DNA of 64,000 nt. It comes from Sediminibacterium soli (GTDB lineage: Bacteria > Bacteroidota > Bacteroidia > Chitinophagales > Chitinophagaceae). Position 1 is the first letter of the stretch. Each line of letters starts with the position of its first letter. The DNA lies in NCBI RefSeq assembly GCF_009939225.1, contig NZ_JAACJR010000008.1:1603377-1667376 (forward strand). The letters are read 5' to 3'. The notes beneath the pieces are model-generated. The model worked only from the letters and a program-made list of their open reading frames with translations. It searched no databases and was not told where the DNA came from. This document shows positions 8,003 through 16,315 of the stretch, in pieces. The translations under genes and the position numbers were made by a program.

Positions 8003-8461
8003 CTATTTATCGCAGGAGCCTTTCTTCAGCACCAATCCACCCATATAACGTACGCTGTTGGGACTTTTATACACCATTTTCCCGTTCTGTTCCTCCATCT
8101 CGCCAACACCTTCTATGAGGATATCGTCGCTCCGGAGAAAGCGCACTTCGCGAACGGATTCCATGCCCTCGGAGGTAAATGTGTAATCGGCAACAAGCGT
8201 ATCGCCCCGCATGCGTCCACGGATGCTTCCGTTGTTGGCGTCTTTTTCGGAAAGACGGTATACAAGATCGCCAACAGCCTCTTTCCCGTCCATGGAAAGC
8301 TGCAATTTCACCGTATCCTGGTCGCTGATATAGGCATAGCAGCGGTTGGGCGATTCGCCTGTTTTCACCACTGCCGGCGAGTCGGTGATGGTCTTGTTCT
8401 CCGTGGCCGTGTTACAGGCAAGAACCAGTAGCAGCATCGGGGAGATAAATAGCTTTTTCAT
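8003..8461 (-). CDS. Putative lipoprotein, unknown function
   Basis: The start at 8461 (MKKLFISPML) is preferred to the in-frame ATG at 8485, because it opens directly into a lipoprotein signal ending at LVLAC. The mature part is about 135 residues. It contains CYAYISDQDTVKLQL and GSIRGRMRGDTLVADYTF, which resemble a beta-sheet repeat seen in many small Bacteroidota lipoproteins. No catalytic motif is visible. Expected location is a periplasmic membrane face. Confidence 0.75.
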   Translation of the reverse strand: MKKLFISPMLLLVLACNTATENKTITDSPAVVKTGESPNRCYAYISDQDTVKLQLSMDGKEAVGDLVYRLSEKDANNGSIRGRMRGDTLVADYTFTSEGMESVREVRFLRSDDILIEGVGEMEEQNGKMVYKSPNSVRYMGGLVLKKGSCDK

Positions 8462-8496
8462 GCCGTTTTTGACGCAGGTGCTCAAAAAACCATGCC

Positions 8497-9012
8497 CCTG
8501 GCGCTATTTTTCCGCCACCGTCAGTATGCGCCCGGCCTGTTGCACATGGCGTTCAATAGGATAGATACAGAACCGGAGCGTATCTCCCAGTTTCAGCCTG
8601 ACCAGCCTGGTAAAGCGATATGGCCGTTCTTAACTTTTCCGAGACCGGCACCGGCAGCCAGGTTGAGTAATTTTATCCACTGCTCCTGCGTTGTAGAAAA
8701 CGGTCGATCGTGGTGCTGCCAGGCGCCGAATGAATCGGGTTTTTATCCCCTGGCGCCGCCTGCAATACGGTGATTCAGTACTGCGGGCGATCGCTCCCTG
8801 TATGGCTGAACCATTTGTGTACAGCAGTCTAGGATCTGTTGCAATTCGTCCAGTAAGGTTTTGTGTTGATCTGCCTGCCAAATATTTCCTGCAAAAATCA
8901 GCGGCGGTTCAGGGTAAGCGATTGATCCAGGGCAAGAATTTGCGAGCGGCACCGAAAAAATCCGGTTGCAGCGTTTCCTGCAGGTAAAAAACATCACCAC
9001 TTCATCACCCAT
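8497..9012 (-). pseudogene. Stretch without an intact gene, possibly a decayed coding region
   Basis: The 530 bases between the lipoprotein at 8461 and the aldehyde dehydrogenase at 8994 hold no convincing gene. On the minus strand, protein-like pieces appear in different frames. One is WQADQHKTLLDELQQILD (near 8820-8880), another EQWIKLLNLAAGAGLGKV (near 8640-8690), and a third LVRLKLGDTLRFCIYPIERH (near 8520-8610), ending in a stop near 8500. Together they look like one gene broken by frameshifts. I cannot name the family, and chance similarity is possible. Confidence 0.3.
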
Positions 9013-10364
9013 TTAAACAACCGTAATTTTCCTTTGAATGGAGGATATTTAACGGAAGGATCGAACCAGGCAGGGGTTTTCATAACGGCGCGTTTGCGGC
9101 TGAACGTTTCGAACGAAAATTTGCCGTGATAAGCGCCCATGCCGCTGGCTCCGCGTCCGCCGAACGGCAGGTTCGGGTTGGTCAGATGCCAGCTTGCATT
9201 GTTAACACATGCGCCGCCGGAAGGAACCGCATCCAGCCATTCTTTTTCTGTTGCGCGGCTTGCCGTGAAAATATAAAACGCAAGCGGATCGGGATGCCGG
9301 TTGATGATGGCAAGCGCCTGCTCGCGGGTGTCAAAGGGCAGGATGGGCAACAGCGGACCGAATATCTCTTCCTGCATCAGACCCGAATCTGCCGGCATAT
9401 ATTCGATCAGCGTGGGTTCGATAAAAAGGCTTTCCCTGCGGTGTCTTCCGCCGTAAACAATCGTTCCCTGGTTCAGGTACTGTACCAGCCTGTCGAATTG
9501 TTTTTCATTAATGATCCTGCCATAGTGGGCCGTGGTTTCCGGGTCATCGCCAAAAAAAGCGCGGATCTTTTCTTTCAGTGCGGCCACCAGTTTATCCTTG
9601 CTGGCAGCATGCACCAGGATATAATCGGGCGCCACACACATCTGGCCTGCGTTGGAAAACTTGGTCATGGCGATCCGTTTGGCCGCCACTTCAATATTTG
9701 CATCCGACGCTACCACACAGGGACTTTTGCCGCCCAGTTCCAGGGTAACGGGCACCAGGCTGGCTGCGGCCATCTGGTATATCTTTCTTCCCACCTGGGT
9801 ACTGCCGGTATAAAAAACATGGTCGAATACAAAGCGCTGCATCATATCGCCGATCAGTGTGGCGCCGTCTCCTTCCACGCAGCATACATAGGCTTCCGGA
9901 AAAACCGATGCCGTTAGCTGCCGTATAACCGCCGCCGTAGCGGGCGCAAATTCACTGGGTTTGATCACCGCACAGTTACCGGCGGCGATGGCCCCCACCA
10001 GCGGCGCTAACAACAACTGGAAAGGATAATTCCACGGACCGATGATCAGCACCACGCCTGCAGGCTCTTTGTGTATATAGCTGCCCGATGGAAAATTCAG
10101 CAGGTTGGTGCTTACTTTTTCGGGACGCATCCAGTCGGAGAGCCGGTTGAGGGCATGGTCTATTTCAGTAAGCAGAAAACCATTTTCGGTAACCCAGCAT
10201 TCCTCCCTGGATTTTTTCAGATCGGTGTACAATGCATCGTAGATGGCGTTTTCGTATGCAATCACCGCATGCTTCAGCGCCAGCAACTGTTGTCTGCGAA
10301 ACGCATATGGCGTTGTAACACCGGATTGATGGTATTTCTTTATCGAGTTGAGATCGGCATGCAT
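8994..10364 (-). CDS. NAD(P)+-dependent aldehyde dehydrogenase (class 3-like)
   Basis: The 456-residue protein oxidises aldehydes to acids. The cofactor site IIGPWNYPF, the GSTQVGRKI helix, the glutamate motif LELGGKSP and the catalytic cysteine in NAGQMCVAPDY are all present. The C-terminal part contains PFGGRGASGMGAYHGK, typical of the class 3 fatty-aldehyde/coniferyl-aldehyde group. Length and motif order fit that group. The start at 10364 has no long leader. A TetR-like operator lies 32 bases upstream (10396-10411), so induction by an aldehyde or lipid-like ligand is plausible. No regulator gene is adjacent. Confidence 0.93.
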   Translation of the reverse strand: MHADLNSIKKYHQSGVTTPYAFRRQQLLALKHAVIAYENAIYDALYTDLKKSREECWVTENGFLLTEIDHALNRLSDWMRPEKVSTNLLNFPSGSYIHKEPAGVVLIIGPWNYPFQLLLAPLVGAIAAGNCAVIKPSEFAPATAAVIRQLTASVFPEAYVCCVEGDGATLIGDMMQRFVFDHVFYTGSTQVGRKIYQMAAASLVPVTLELGGKSPCVVASDANIEVAAKRIAMTKFSNAGQMCVAPDYILVHAASKDKLVAALKEKIRAFFGDDPETTAHYGRIINEKQFDRLVQYLNQGTIVYGGRHRRESLFIEPTLIEYMPADSGLMQEEIFGPLLPILPFDTREQALAIINRHPDPLAFYIFTASRATEKEWLDAVPSGGACVNNASWHLTNPNLPFGGRGASGMGAYHGKFSFETFSRKRAVMKTPAWFDPSVKYPPFKGKLRLFKWVMKW

Positions 10365-10395
10365 AGCATATTGTCTATGTTACTGTAAGTTTTTA

Positions 10396-10411
10396 TTGAC
10401 ACGACTGTCAA
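10396..10411 (-). promoter_or_regulatory. TetR-like operator palindrome
   Basis: TTGACACGACTGTCAA is a 6-base inverted repeat with a 4-base centre. This form, TTGACA..TGTCAA, is typical of TetR-family operators. It is 32 bases upstream of the aldehyde dehydrogenase start. No tetR gene lies within the window near it. Confidence 0.5.
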
Positions 10412-10480
10412 ACATATCCTGTTTCATCTGTAAGTTATCGACGAATACTGCCTGCGGCGGCATGTTTCATCGATTTTTTT

Positions 10481-10488
10481 TATCTTTG
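10481..10488 (+). promoter_or_regulatory. Bacteroidota -7 box upstream of the 10633 gene
   Basis: TATCTTTG matches TAnnTTTG. It implies a transcript with a leader of roughly 140 bases before the start at 10633. The leader contains GGTATCAGAG..ATACC and a run of C residues, but no riboswitch class that I recognise. Confidence 0.5.
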
Positions 10489-10632
10489 CTGCAACGTTTT
10501 TATCCCTTCAGGTATCAGAGATAAGAATACCTGTCATCTCCCCAAGACGCTGCCGAACACTCCCCCCGCCGGCTTTTGCGATTGGGTGGTTACCGGAACT
10601 GATTGCATTATTTAATCGCAAAATAAAATCCA

Positions 10633-11085
10633 ATGTCAAAATTCCTATCACTTATTATGTGCGCCGCCCTGGTCATGTTACTATGCTCGGGCAAAGTCAC
10701 CAAACATTCTGTATGGCTGGTGGTGAACAACACTTCTGTAGACGGTAAACCGGTTGACATGAAGTTCAGCATTCTTGCCCCCAACCAGGAAAGATCCATG
10801 GTCGAAACACAGCAGGTTAACCCCGGTATCCAACTTCTGCCCGAAAAGAAACTGAAAGAAGGCCCCTACCAGTTTGTGGTAAACACGAACGGCGAACAGG
10901 TGGCCGCATCGCAGGCTTTTACGGTTGATTCGGATCGCTGGATCCTTGTGAACTACCTGTGTCAGGATTCCGCTTCGATCATGAAAACCTATGGGTATAT
11001 CGACCCCACCAAATTCAAGAAAGTGGGCGATCAATACGCTACCGTATACCTTTCCATCGAAAGCAGGAAACCGGCGGGACTGTAA
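10633..11085 (+). CDS. Hypothetical secreted protein
   Basis: The 150-residue protein has an N-terminal signal (FLSLIMCAALVMLLCSG). The LLC sequence is a weak lipobox, so either export or lipidation is possible. The mature part contains a beta-rich segment (SVWLVVNNTSVDGKPVDMKFSI) and FTVDSDRWILVNYLC. I recognise no family. It has its own likely promoter (10481) and a strong terminator at 11221, so it is transcribed alone. Confidence 0.75.
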   Translation: MSKFLSLIMCAALVMLLCSGKVTKHSVWLVVNNTSVDGKPVDMKFSILAPNQERSMVETQQVNPGIQLLPEKKLKEGPYQFVVNTNGEQVAASQAFTVDSDRWILVNYLCQDSASIMKTYGYIDPTKFKKVGDQYATVYLSIESRKPAGL

Positions 11086-11220
11086 GAAACACTGTGCCAG
11101 CCTGCGGTTGTGGATCGGGAGGTGCGGAGTTGGATCGGGGTATATTCCCTCTCTCGGCGAAACATCCTGTATCTGCCGGGGCCAAACCGGGCCCTGCAGT
11201 AAATTTATATCCGGTTGTTG

Positions 11221-11259
11221 ACGGGATAATCTTTAGCGAGATTATCCCGTTTTCGTTTT
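11221..11259 (+). terminator. Intrinsic terminator after the 10633 gene
   Basis: A perfect 12-base stem ACGGGATAATCT / AGATTATCCCGT with a 6-base loop TTAGCG is followed by TTTTCGTTTT. It lies 135 bases beyond the stop. The remaining gap (11086-11220 and 11260-11326) shows nothing else I can name. Confidence 0.85.
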
Positions 11260-11326
11260 GTCAGGTTAAAGCAAAGCGATAAATTCATACCCTGATTGCA
11301 AACTTCCATCGCTAACCATTCAGTCA

Positions 11327-12793
11327 ATGAAAAAAAACAAACCCACTCCTGAGCAAAAAGGAGATTCAAGAAGATCATTTATCCGGAACACTGCCCTGGC
11401 CGCCGCCGGCTTTTACATCGTTCCCAGAAATGTATTGGGAAGGGGGTATACCGCCCCAAGTGATAAACTCATCGTCGCCGGTATTGGCGCAGGTGGCAAA
11501 GGCGAGAGCGATCTCTGGAATTTTTACCAGAGTGGAAAAGCCGAGGTAGCTTTTCTCTGCGATGTGGATACACGCCAGATCAAAAAAAGTGTTGAACGCT
11601 ATCCCAAAGCCAAGCTGTACAGGGATTACCGCGAGATGCTGGATAAAGAGCACAAGAATTTCGATGCCTGTTCTGTATCAACACCCGACCACATGCATGC
11701 TGTAATCGGTATGGCCGCGATGCAGCTGGGCAAACACGTATACATACAGAAACCGCTTACACACGATATTTACGAAGCCCGCAAACTCACCGAGGCGGCG
11801 CACCGCTACAAAGTGGTAACCCAGATGGGTAACCAGGGCGCTTCGGGCGATGGTGTGCGCCAGTTGCAGGACTGGTACAATGCCGGCGTGATCGGTGATG
11901 TGCACACCATTTATTGCTATACCGACCGGCCCGTTTGGCCGCAGGGAATTCCCTGGTCAACGGAAAAACCGCCGGTTCCTTCCGAATTAGACTGGAATCT
12001 ATGGCTGGGCACGGCTCCTTACCGTGAGTATGCCCCCAAGCTGGTTCCGTTCAACTGGCGCGGCTGGTGGGATTATGGTACCGGCGCACTGGGCGATATG
12101 GCCTGTCATATTATGGCGCCTGCATTTGCCGTGCTGGGATTGGGTTATCCCGTGGCTGCAGAATGCAGTGTGGCTACGCCTTATATCGAGAACTGGACCC
12201 GCGGCGACTATCCCGATTCAGGTCCTGTTTCATCTTCCATCACCCTTACTTTCAAAGGTGTCAATGGCAAACCCGATGTAAAGCTGCACTGGATGGACGG
12301 TGGTATCCAGCCCGATCGTCCGGAAGAGCTCGGCGCAAACGAAATGATGGGCGATGGCGGCAATGGCGCGATCTTCCTGGGCTCCAAAGGCAAGATGATG
12401 TGCGGCACCTACGGTATCAATCCGCAGTTATTGCCCACTTCGCGCAGCAAAGAAACCGTAGTGCCGCAGACCGTGGCGCGTGTACCCAAAGGCGACAATG
12501 GCCACTATGCCGCCTGGGTAGAAGGCGCCATGGCGGGATATGGTTCCGAACAAGCAAAGAACCTCAGCTCTAATTTTGATATCGCAGGCCCGCTTACCGA
12601 AAGCGTGCTGATGGGCAACCTGGCGATACGCAGTTACAATATCGTTCGCATGGGTGCTAACAACCGCAAAACCTATCCGGGAAGAAATATCAAGCTCCTG
12701 TGGGACGGACCGAACATGCGCATCACCAACTTTGACGAAGCCAACCAGTTCGTAAAACGTACTTATCGCGAAGGATACAGCCTTGGCGTATAA
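11327..12793 (+). CDS. Exported Gfo/Idh/MocA family oxidoreductase
   Basis: The 488-residue protein has a twin-arginine signal (RRSFIRNTALAAAGF, residues 15-29), so it should fold with its NAD(P) cofactor and be exported. The Rossmann motif is IVAGIGAGGKGES at about 49-61. The family's usual EKP motif appears as QKPLTHD. The long C-terminal half (WRGWWDYGTGALGDMACHIM) is typical of the large Bacteroidota members annotated as oxidoreductases or glycosyl hydrolase 109-like proteins. Substrate is unknown. It sits at the edge of the keto-sugar locus and is convergent with the isomerase at 12885, sharing the terminator at 12832. Confidence 0.9.
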   Translation: MKKNKPTPEQKGDSRRSFIRNTALAAAGFYIVPRNVLGRGYTAPSDKLIVAGIGAGGKGESDLWNFYQSGKAEVAFLCDVDTRQIKKSVERYPKAKLYRDYREMLDKEHKNFDACSVSTPDHMHAVIGMAAMQLGKHVYIQKPLTHDIYEARKLTEAAHRYKVVTQMGNQGASGDGVRQLQDWYNAGVIGDVHTIYCYTDRPVWPQGIPWSTEKPPVPSELDWNLWLGTAPYREYAPKLVPFNWRGWWDYGTGALGDMACHIMAPAFAVLGLGYPVAAECSVATPYIENWTRGDYPDSGPVSSSITLTFKGVNGKPDVKLHWMDGGIQPDRPEELGANEMMGDGGNGAIFLGSKGKMMCGTYGINPQLLPTSRSKETVVPQTVARVPKGDNGHYAAWVEGAMAGYGSEQAKNLSSNFDIAGPLTESVLMGNLAIRSYNIVRMGANNRKTYPGRNIKLLWDGPNMRITNFDEANQFVKRTYREGYSLGV

Positions 12794-12831
12794 AACATCG
12801 CAGGCCGGTTGTACGGCCGGCGTTCACAAAA

Positions 12832-12868
12832 AAAGAAAGCTGTTCCAAATGGAACAGCTTTCTTTTTT
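12832..12868. terminator. Bidirectional terminator
   Basis: A perfect 15-base stem, AAAGAAAGCTGTTCC with its complement, around loop AAAT is bordered by A-runs on the left and T-runs on the right. It serves both the oxidoreductase on the plus strand (stop 12793) and the isomerase on the minus strand (stop 12885). Confidence 0.92.
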
Positions 12869-12884
12869 ACATATCCTTCCGGTC

Positions 12885-13745
12885 TCAGATGCTGAGCGCC
12901 TTCATATACTTAGCGTCTTCCATGGCACTGTCCAGCGGGTTGCTTCCGGTGAACACTTCCTGCTCTACGATATAATATTTCAATCCTTTGTCCTTACCGG
13001 CTTTCAGTATGGATTTGAAATCGATCGTACCCTTGCCCAGGTGAACGGATTCATGGCCTTTCGCGGTTTTGCCAAGGTCTTTTACATGGCATAACTTAAA
13101 GCGATGCGGGTATTTCCTGAACCATGCCTTCGGGTCTTCTCCTGCAGCCACCACCCAGTAAATATCCATTTCAAAATCCACCAGGTCTTTATCCGTGCCC
13201 TTCATCATCACATCCTGGGGAACTTCGCCGTTGATGGGTTTAAAGGAGTAGTCGTGGTTATGATACGCGAAACGGATGCCGTTCTTTTTGCAGGTTTCAC
13301 CGGCTTTGTTGAATTCATCCGCAAAACGTTTGAAATCGTCTATGGATTTCTGCGGCCCTTTGTAAGGGCAGATCAGGTACTTCATACCGATCTCCGCCGC
13401 TTCGGCTGCTTTTCTTTCAAAGTCTTTCGTGTAGTCGCAATGAGAGGAAATGATCTTCATTCCCAGTTCATCCATATAGGATTTGAAACCGGTATGACCC
13501 AGTCCCCAGAACATCCCGCCCCTGCCTTCAAAACTTTCGATCTGTTTGTAGCCATATTCGGAAAGTTTTTTCAGGGTGGCTTTGGCATCCTTACCCAAAT
13601 CCTCCCTTACGGTCCATAACTGGATGCCGAATGCGGAAAGCTTTTTGTAATTGGCTTCCCACAAAGCAGACTCTCCCCTGAAAGGCAGGCTCAGTCCCAG
13701 TGCCGCAAATGTGCCTGTTTTTAAAAAATCTCTTCTGTTACCCAT
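12885..13745 (-). CDS. Exported TIM-barrel sugar isomerase/epimerase
   Basis: The start at 13745 is chosen because it opens with a twin-arginine signal, MGNRRDFLKTGTFAALGL; the longer frame to 13853 has no such start. The remaining 260 residues form an AP-endonuclease-2-type TIM barrel, with EDLGKDAKATLKKLSEYGYKQIE, the strand AYHNHDYSF, and the metal-ligand region VDFEMDIYW then FKLCHVKD. Glu, Asp and His ligands are in place. It is the last gene of the leftward transporter-flavoprotein operon, separated from subunit 3 by 164 bases. The family includes isomerases and 3-keto-sugar processing enzymes; the exact reaction is unknown. Confidence 0.9.
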   Translation of the reverse strand: MGNRRDFLKTGTFAALGLSLPFRGESALWEANYKKLSAFGIQLWTVREDLGKDAKATLKKLSEYGYKQIESFEGRGGMFWGLGHTGFKSYMDELGMKIISSHCDYTKDFERKAAEAAEIGMKYLICPYKGPQKSIDDFKRFADEFNKAGETCKKNGIRFAYHNHDYSFKPINGEVPQDVMMKGTDKDLVDFEMDIYWVVAAGEDPKAWFRKYPHRFKLCHVKDLGKTAKGHESVHLGKGTIDFKSILKAGKDKGLKYYIVEQEVFTGSNPLDSAMEDAKYMKALSI

Positions 13746-13782
13746 AATACGATGGTTTGTTATGTAAATGAAAGCATCATGC

Positions 13783-13801
13783 CAATTGCCGCCGGCAATT
13801 G
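13783..13801. repeat. Short palindrome in the gap before the isomerase
   Basis: CAATTGCC and GGCAATTG surround GCC, with a further TTAATTGGCAATCC to the right. It lies in the 164-base gap between subunit 3 and the isomerase and may act as an mRNA structure. Confidence 0.4.
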
Positions 13802-13909
13802 TTAATTGGCAATCCGATAACCCGCACCCGGAACTTCCGCCTGCTTCTTGCACACGATCTGGCCACAGCAGCTTTGCAAACCAGGTGCCGGCGGTTGATT
13901 AACCGTGTT

Positions 13910-14473
13910 CTAGGTTGCCCAGGCTTTGTCTCCTTTTTTATAAGGAATACAGCCTTCGTACTTACCCGGTACGGCAACATAGCGCAGTGCCTTGGTGGCA
14001 CCCGCCTCGGAGGTAAAGAAGCCGAGCATGGTCATTTCCTTCATCATACGGAAATAGTGGTTCGGATCTTCTTTCTTTTTGCTCTTCTGGTAGGCTTTGG
14101 TTTCTGCATCCAGCGCTACCAGCAGGTCGTGGCGTTCTGTGGGACTGCTTTCCATGAATGATTTGCCGCTTTTTTTCTTGGCAGCTTCATTCAGCTTGTC
14201 CATTCCTTCGCGGAATATCTTCTGGTCTTTTTCCTCGTAGCAGTCGCGTACCCACACCGTCATGAATTCGCCCACCTTGGCATCTTTGGCGCCGGGTGTG
14301 CTGGTGGCAGGCAGGATCGTTTCAGCGATCTCATCGAGGTAAGCGATCTCATCGGGAGTGAATGTGGTGCCAGCCCCGGTTTTTGTTTTACAACCGGAAA
14401 GAAAGGCTTCCGCACCCAGTATGGTGCCACCCAGTAGCAGGGCTACGCTGGAAATGGCTTCTCTTCTATTCAT
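13910..14473 (-). CDS. Gluconate 2-dehydrogenase subunit 3 family protein
   Basis: The start at 14473 (MNRREAISSVALLLGG) is preferred to 14536, because it gives a short RR-type signal ending at a lipobox-like LSGC. The 187-residue protein is the small hitchhiker subunit that pairs with a GMC flavoprotein and guides its export. It contains FTPDEIAYLDEIAETILPAT and the conserved end GCIPYKKGDKAWAT. It lies just downstream of the GMC gene (14558), as in known gluconate, fructose and glucoside 3-dehydrogenase operons. Its presence implies a periplasmic membrane-linked enzyme that passes electrons to a cytochrome c. Confidence 0.93.
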   Translation of the reverse strand: MNRREAISSVALLLGGTILGAEAFLSGCKTKTGAGTTFTPDEIAYLDEIAETILPATSTPGAKDAKVGEFMTVWVRDCYEEKDQKIFREGMDKLNEAAKKKSGKSFMESSPTERHDLLVALDAETKAYQKSKKKEDPNHYFRMMKEMTMLGFFTSEAGATKALRYVAVPGKYEGCIPYKKGDKAWAT

Positions 14474-14508
14474 AGCGTTTTGTTTTTGAGGTGAATGATG
14501 GCGGTTAA

Positions 14509-14546
14509 GCGGTGAGCAATGAGTGCATGCACTCATTGTTCACCGC
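14509..14546 (-). repeat. 38-base near-perfect palindrome between GMC and subunit 3 genes
   Basis: GCGGTGAGCAATGAGTGCA is followed directly by its reverse complement with a single mismatch, leaving no loop. It lies 11 bases past the GMC stop and 36 bases before the subunit 3 start, in the transcribed gap. It could stop RNA decay, act as a processing site or cut read-through; it lacks a T-run, so full termination is less likely. Confidence 0.8.
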
Positions 14547-14557
14547 TGCCGTTCATC

Positions 14558-16237
14558 TTATAAATTCATTTTTTTCAGTTCGGATACGGCATGGTCTACG
14601 GCCCTTGCGGTGAACGCCATATAAGTAAGCGAAGGGTTCACACAGGCTGCCGAAGCCATAAACGATCCATCGGTAATGTATACATTGGGGGCATCCCATA
14701 CCTGGTTGAACTTGTTCACCACGGATGTTTTGGGATCGGCGCCTATACGTGCCGTACCCATTTCGTGGATACCGCGTCCCTGTACACCATTGCCTTCGTA
14801 ACCGCGTACGTCTTTTGCACCGATGGCGGTAAGCATTTCCTCGGCATCGCGCTGCATATCCACGCGCATTTTTTTCTCGTTTTCCTTGAGTTCGGCATCA
14901 AAGGAAAGAACGTTCAAACCCCATTTGTCTTTCTTGGTCTTGTCCAGCGTGATCTTATTGGCGTGATCGGGCAGGATCTCTCCAAAGCCTCCCATACCGA
15001 TGCTCCATCCGCCGGGTTCTGTAAGTGCGTCTTTGAATGCACCGCCGATGGCCACTTCCGGAATATCACGGCTCCAGCCCTGGCGGCTGGCGCTTCCCTG
15101 GTAACCGAAACCACGCAGGTAGTCGCGTTTGTCGCCAAACAGGTTGCGGTAACGGGGTATATAGAAACCGTTGGCGCGACGGCCGAAATAGTATTTGTCT
15201 TCATACCCGTCTATCTTACCGCTGGCACCCACACCGAGGTGGTGGTCCATCACGTTATGACCCAGCTCACCGCTGCTGCTGCCCAAACCATCGGGCCATA
15301 CATCGGTGGCAGAGTTCATCAGTATCCAGGTAGAGTTGAAAGTAGATGCGTTGAGGAAAACGATCTTTGCATTGTATACATAGGTCTTGTTGGTCTCTGC
15401 ATCCAGCACCTCTACACCTGTTGCGCGTTTTTTGTCTTTATCGTACAATACCTTGGTTACGATAGACCAGGGGCGAAGGGTAAGGTTACCTGTTTTCATC
15501 GCCGCGGGCAGCGTAGAAGACTGCGTGCTGAAATAAGCGCCGAACGGACAACCCAGCCAGCATTTGTTACGGAACTGGCAGGCGGTTCTTCCCTCGTGTG
15601 CAACCGTGATGTTGGCTGTGCGGCCAATGATCATGGAGCGCACTCCTTTGTAATATTCTTTCAGTCTTGCTGCCGTATCCTTTTCAACGCAGTTCAGATC
15701 CATCGGCGGCAGAAACTGGCCGTCGGGCAACTGCGACAGGCCATCGCGGTTACCGCTGATACCCGCAAATTTTTCCACATAGTCGTACCAGGGCGCTATT
15801 TCCTTATAACGAACCGGCCAGTCAACAGCGATACCGTCTTTTGCATTCGCTTCAAAATCAAAATCGCTCCAGCGATAGCTCTGGCGGCCCCACATCAGCG
15901 AACGTCCGCCTACATGGTACCCACGGAACCAGTCGTAACGTTTTACCTCGGTATACGGACTCTCTTTTTCGTCCACCCAGTAGTCCAGGTTGGTTTCGTT
16001 GAGCGGATAGTCACGTTTCAGCACAGGATAATCGTTGATCATCTGCTGCGTTCTTCTGCCGCGGTGCGGGTAGTCCCATGCTTCCTTGTTGGCATTCACG
16101 TAATCCTTTACGTGTTCGATGTTACGTCCGCGTTCCAGCATCAATACCTTGAGCCCTTTTTCAGCAAGCTCTTTGGCGGCCCAGCCGCCACTGATACCTG
16201 AACCGACAACGATCGCGTCATAAGTTTGGTCGGCCAT
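14558..16237 (-). CDS. GMC family flavoprotein sugar dehydrogenase, large subunit
   Basis: The 559-residue protein has the FAD-binding motif VVGSGISGGWAAKELAEKG at about 10-28. It ends with the GMC C-terminal domain, GIHEMGTARIG carrying the catalytic His and SAACVNPSLT carrying Asn. It lacks its own signal peptide, as expected if it is carried out by the RR-signal small subunit. A cysteine-containing segment CQFRNKCWLGCPFGAY is typical of the glucoside 3-dehydrogenase and gluconate 2-dehydrogenase group. Predicted role: oxidise a sugar hydroxyl (C3 in the glucoside 3-dehydrogenase branch) with electrons going to the cytochrome c encoded at 21054. Confidence 0.93.
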   Translation of the reverse strand: MADQTYDAIVVGSGISGGWAAKELAEKGLKVLMLERGRNIEHVKDYVNANKEAWDYPHRGRRTQQMINDYPVLKRDYPLNETNLDYWVDEKESPYTEVKRYDWFRGYHVGGRSLMWGRQSYRWSDFDFEANAKDGIAVDWPVRYKEIAPWYDYVEKFAGISGNRDGLSQLPDGQFLPPMDLNCVEKDTAARLKEYYKGVRSMIIGRTANITVAHEGRTACQFRNKCWLGCPFGAYFSTQSSTLPAAMKTGNLTLRPWSIVTKVLYDKDKKRATGVEVLDAETNKTYVYNAKIVFLNASTFNSTWILMNSATDVWPDGLGSSSGELGHNVMDHHLGVGASGKIDGYEDKYYFGRRANGFYIPRYRNLFGDKRDYLRGFGYQGSASRQGWSRDIPEVAIGGAFKDALTEPGGWSIGMGGFGEILPDHANKITLDKTKKDKWGLNVLSFDAELKENEKKMRVDMQRDAEEMLTAIGAKDVRGYEGNGVQGRGIHEMGTARIGADPKTSVVNKFNQVWDAPNVYITDGSFMASAACVNPSLTYMAFTARAVDHAVSELKKMNL

Positions 16238-16315
16238 GTTGTTTGTTTTTTATAGTTGGTTGTTAGGAGAATCTGAAGATAAAATCCGCGTTACACAGGT
16301 TCGGCTATGGTCTTT

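Noticed and set aside
10489..10632. A riboswitch in the long leader before the 10633 gene
   Set aside because: Only a small GGTAT/ATACC stem and a C-run are visible. No known riboswitch consensus could be matched by eye.
14591..16201. A 536-residue open frame on the plus strand opposite the GMC gene
   Set aside because: It is an antisense shadow of the GMC gene. Its composition is poor in charged residues typical of a fold, and the minus-strand protein has full GMC motifs.
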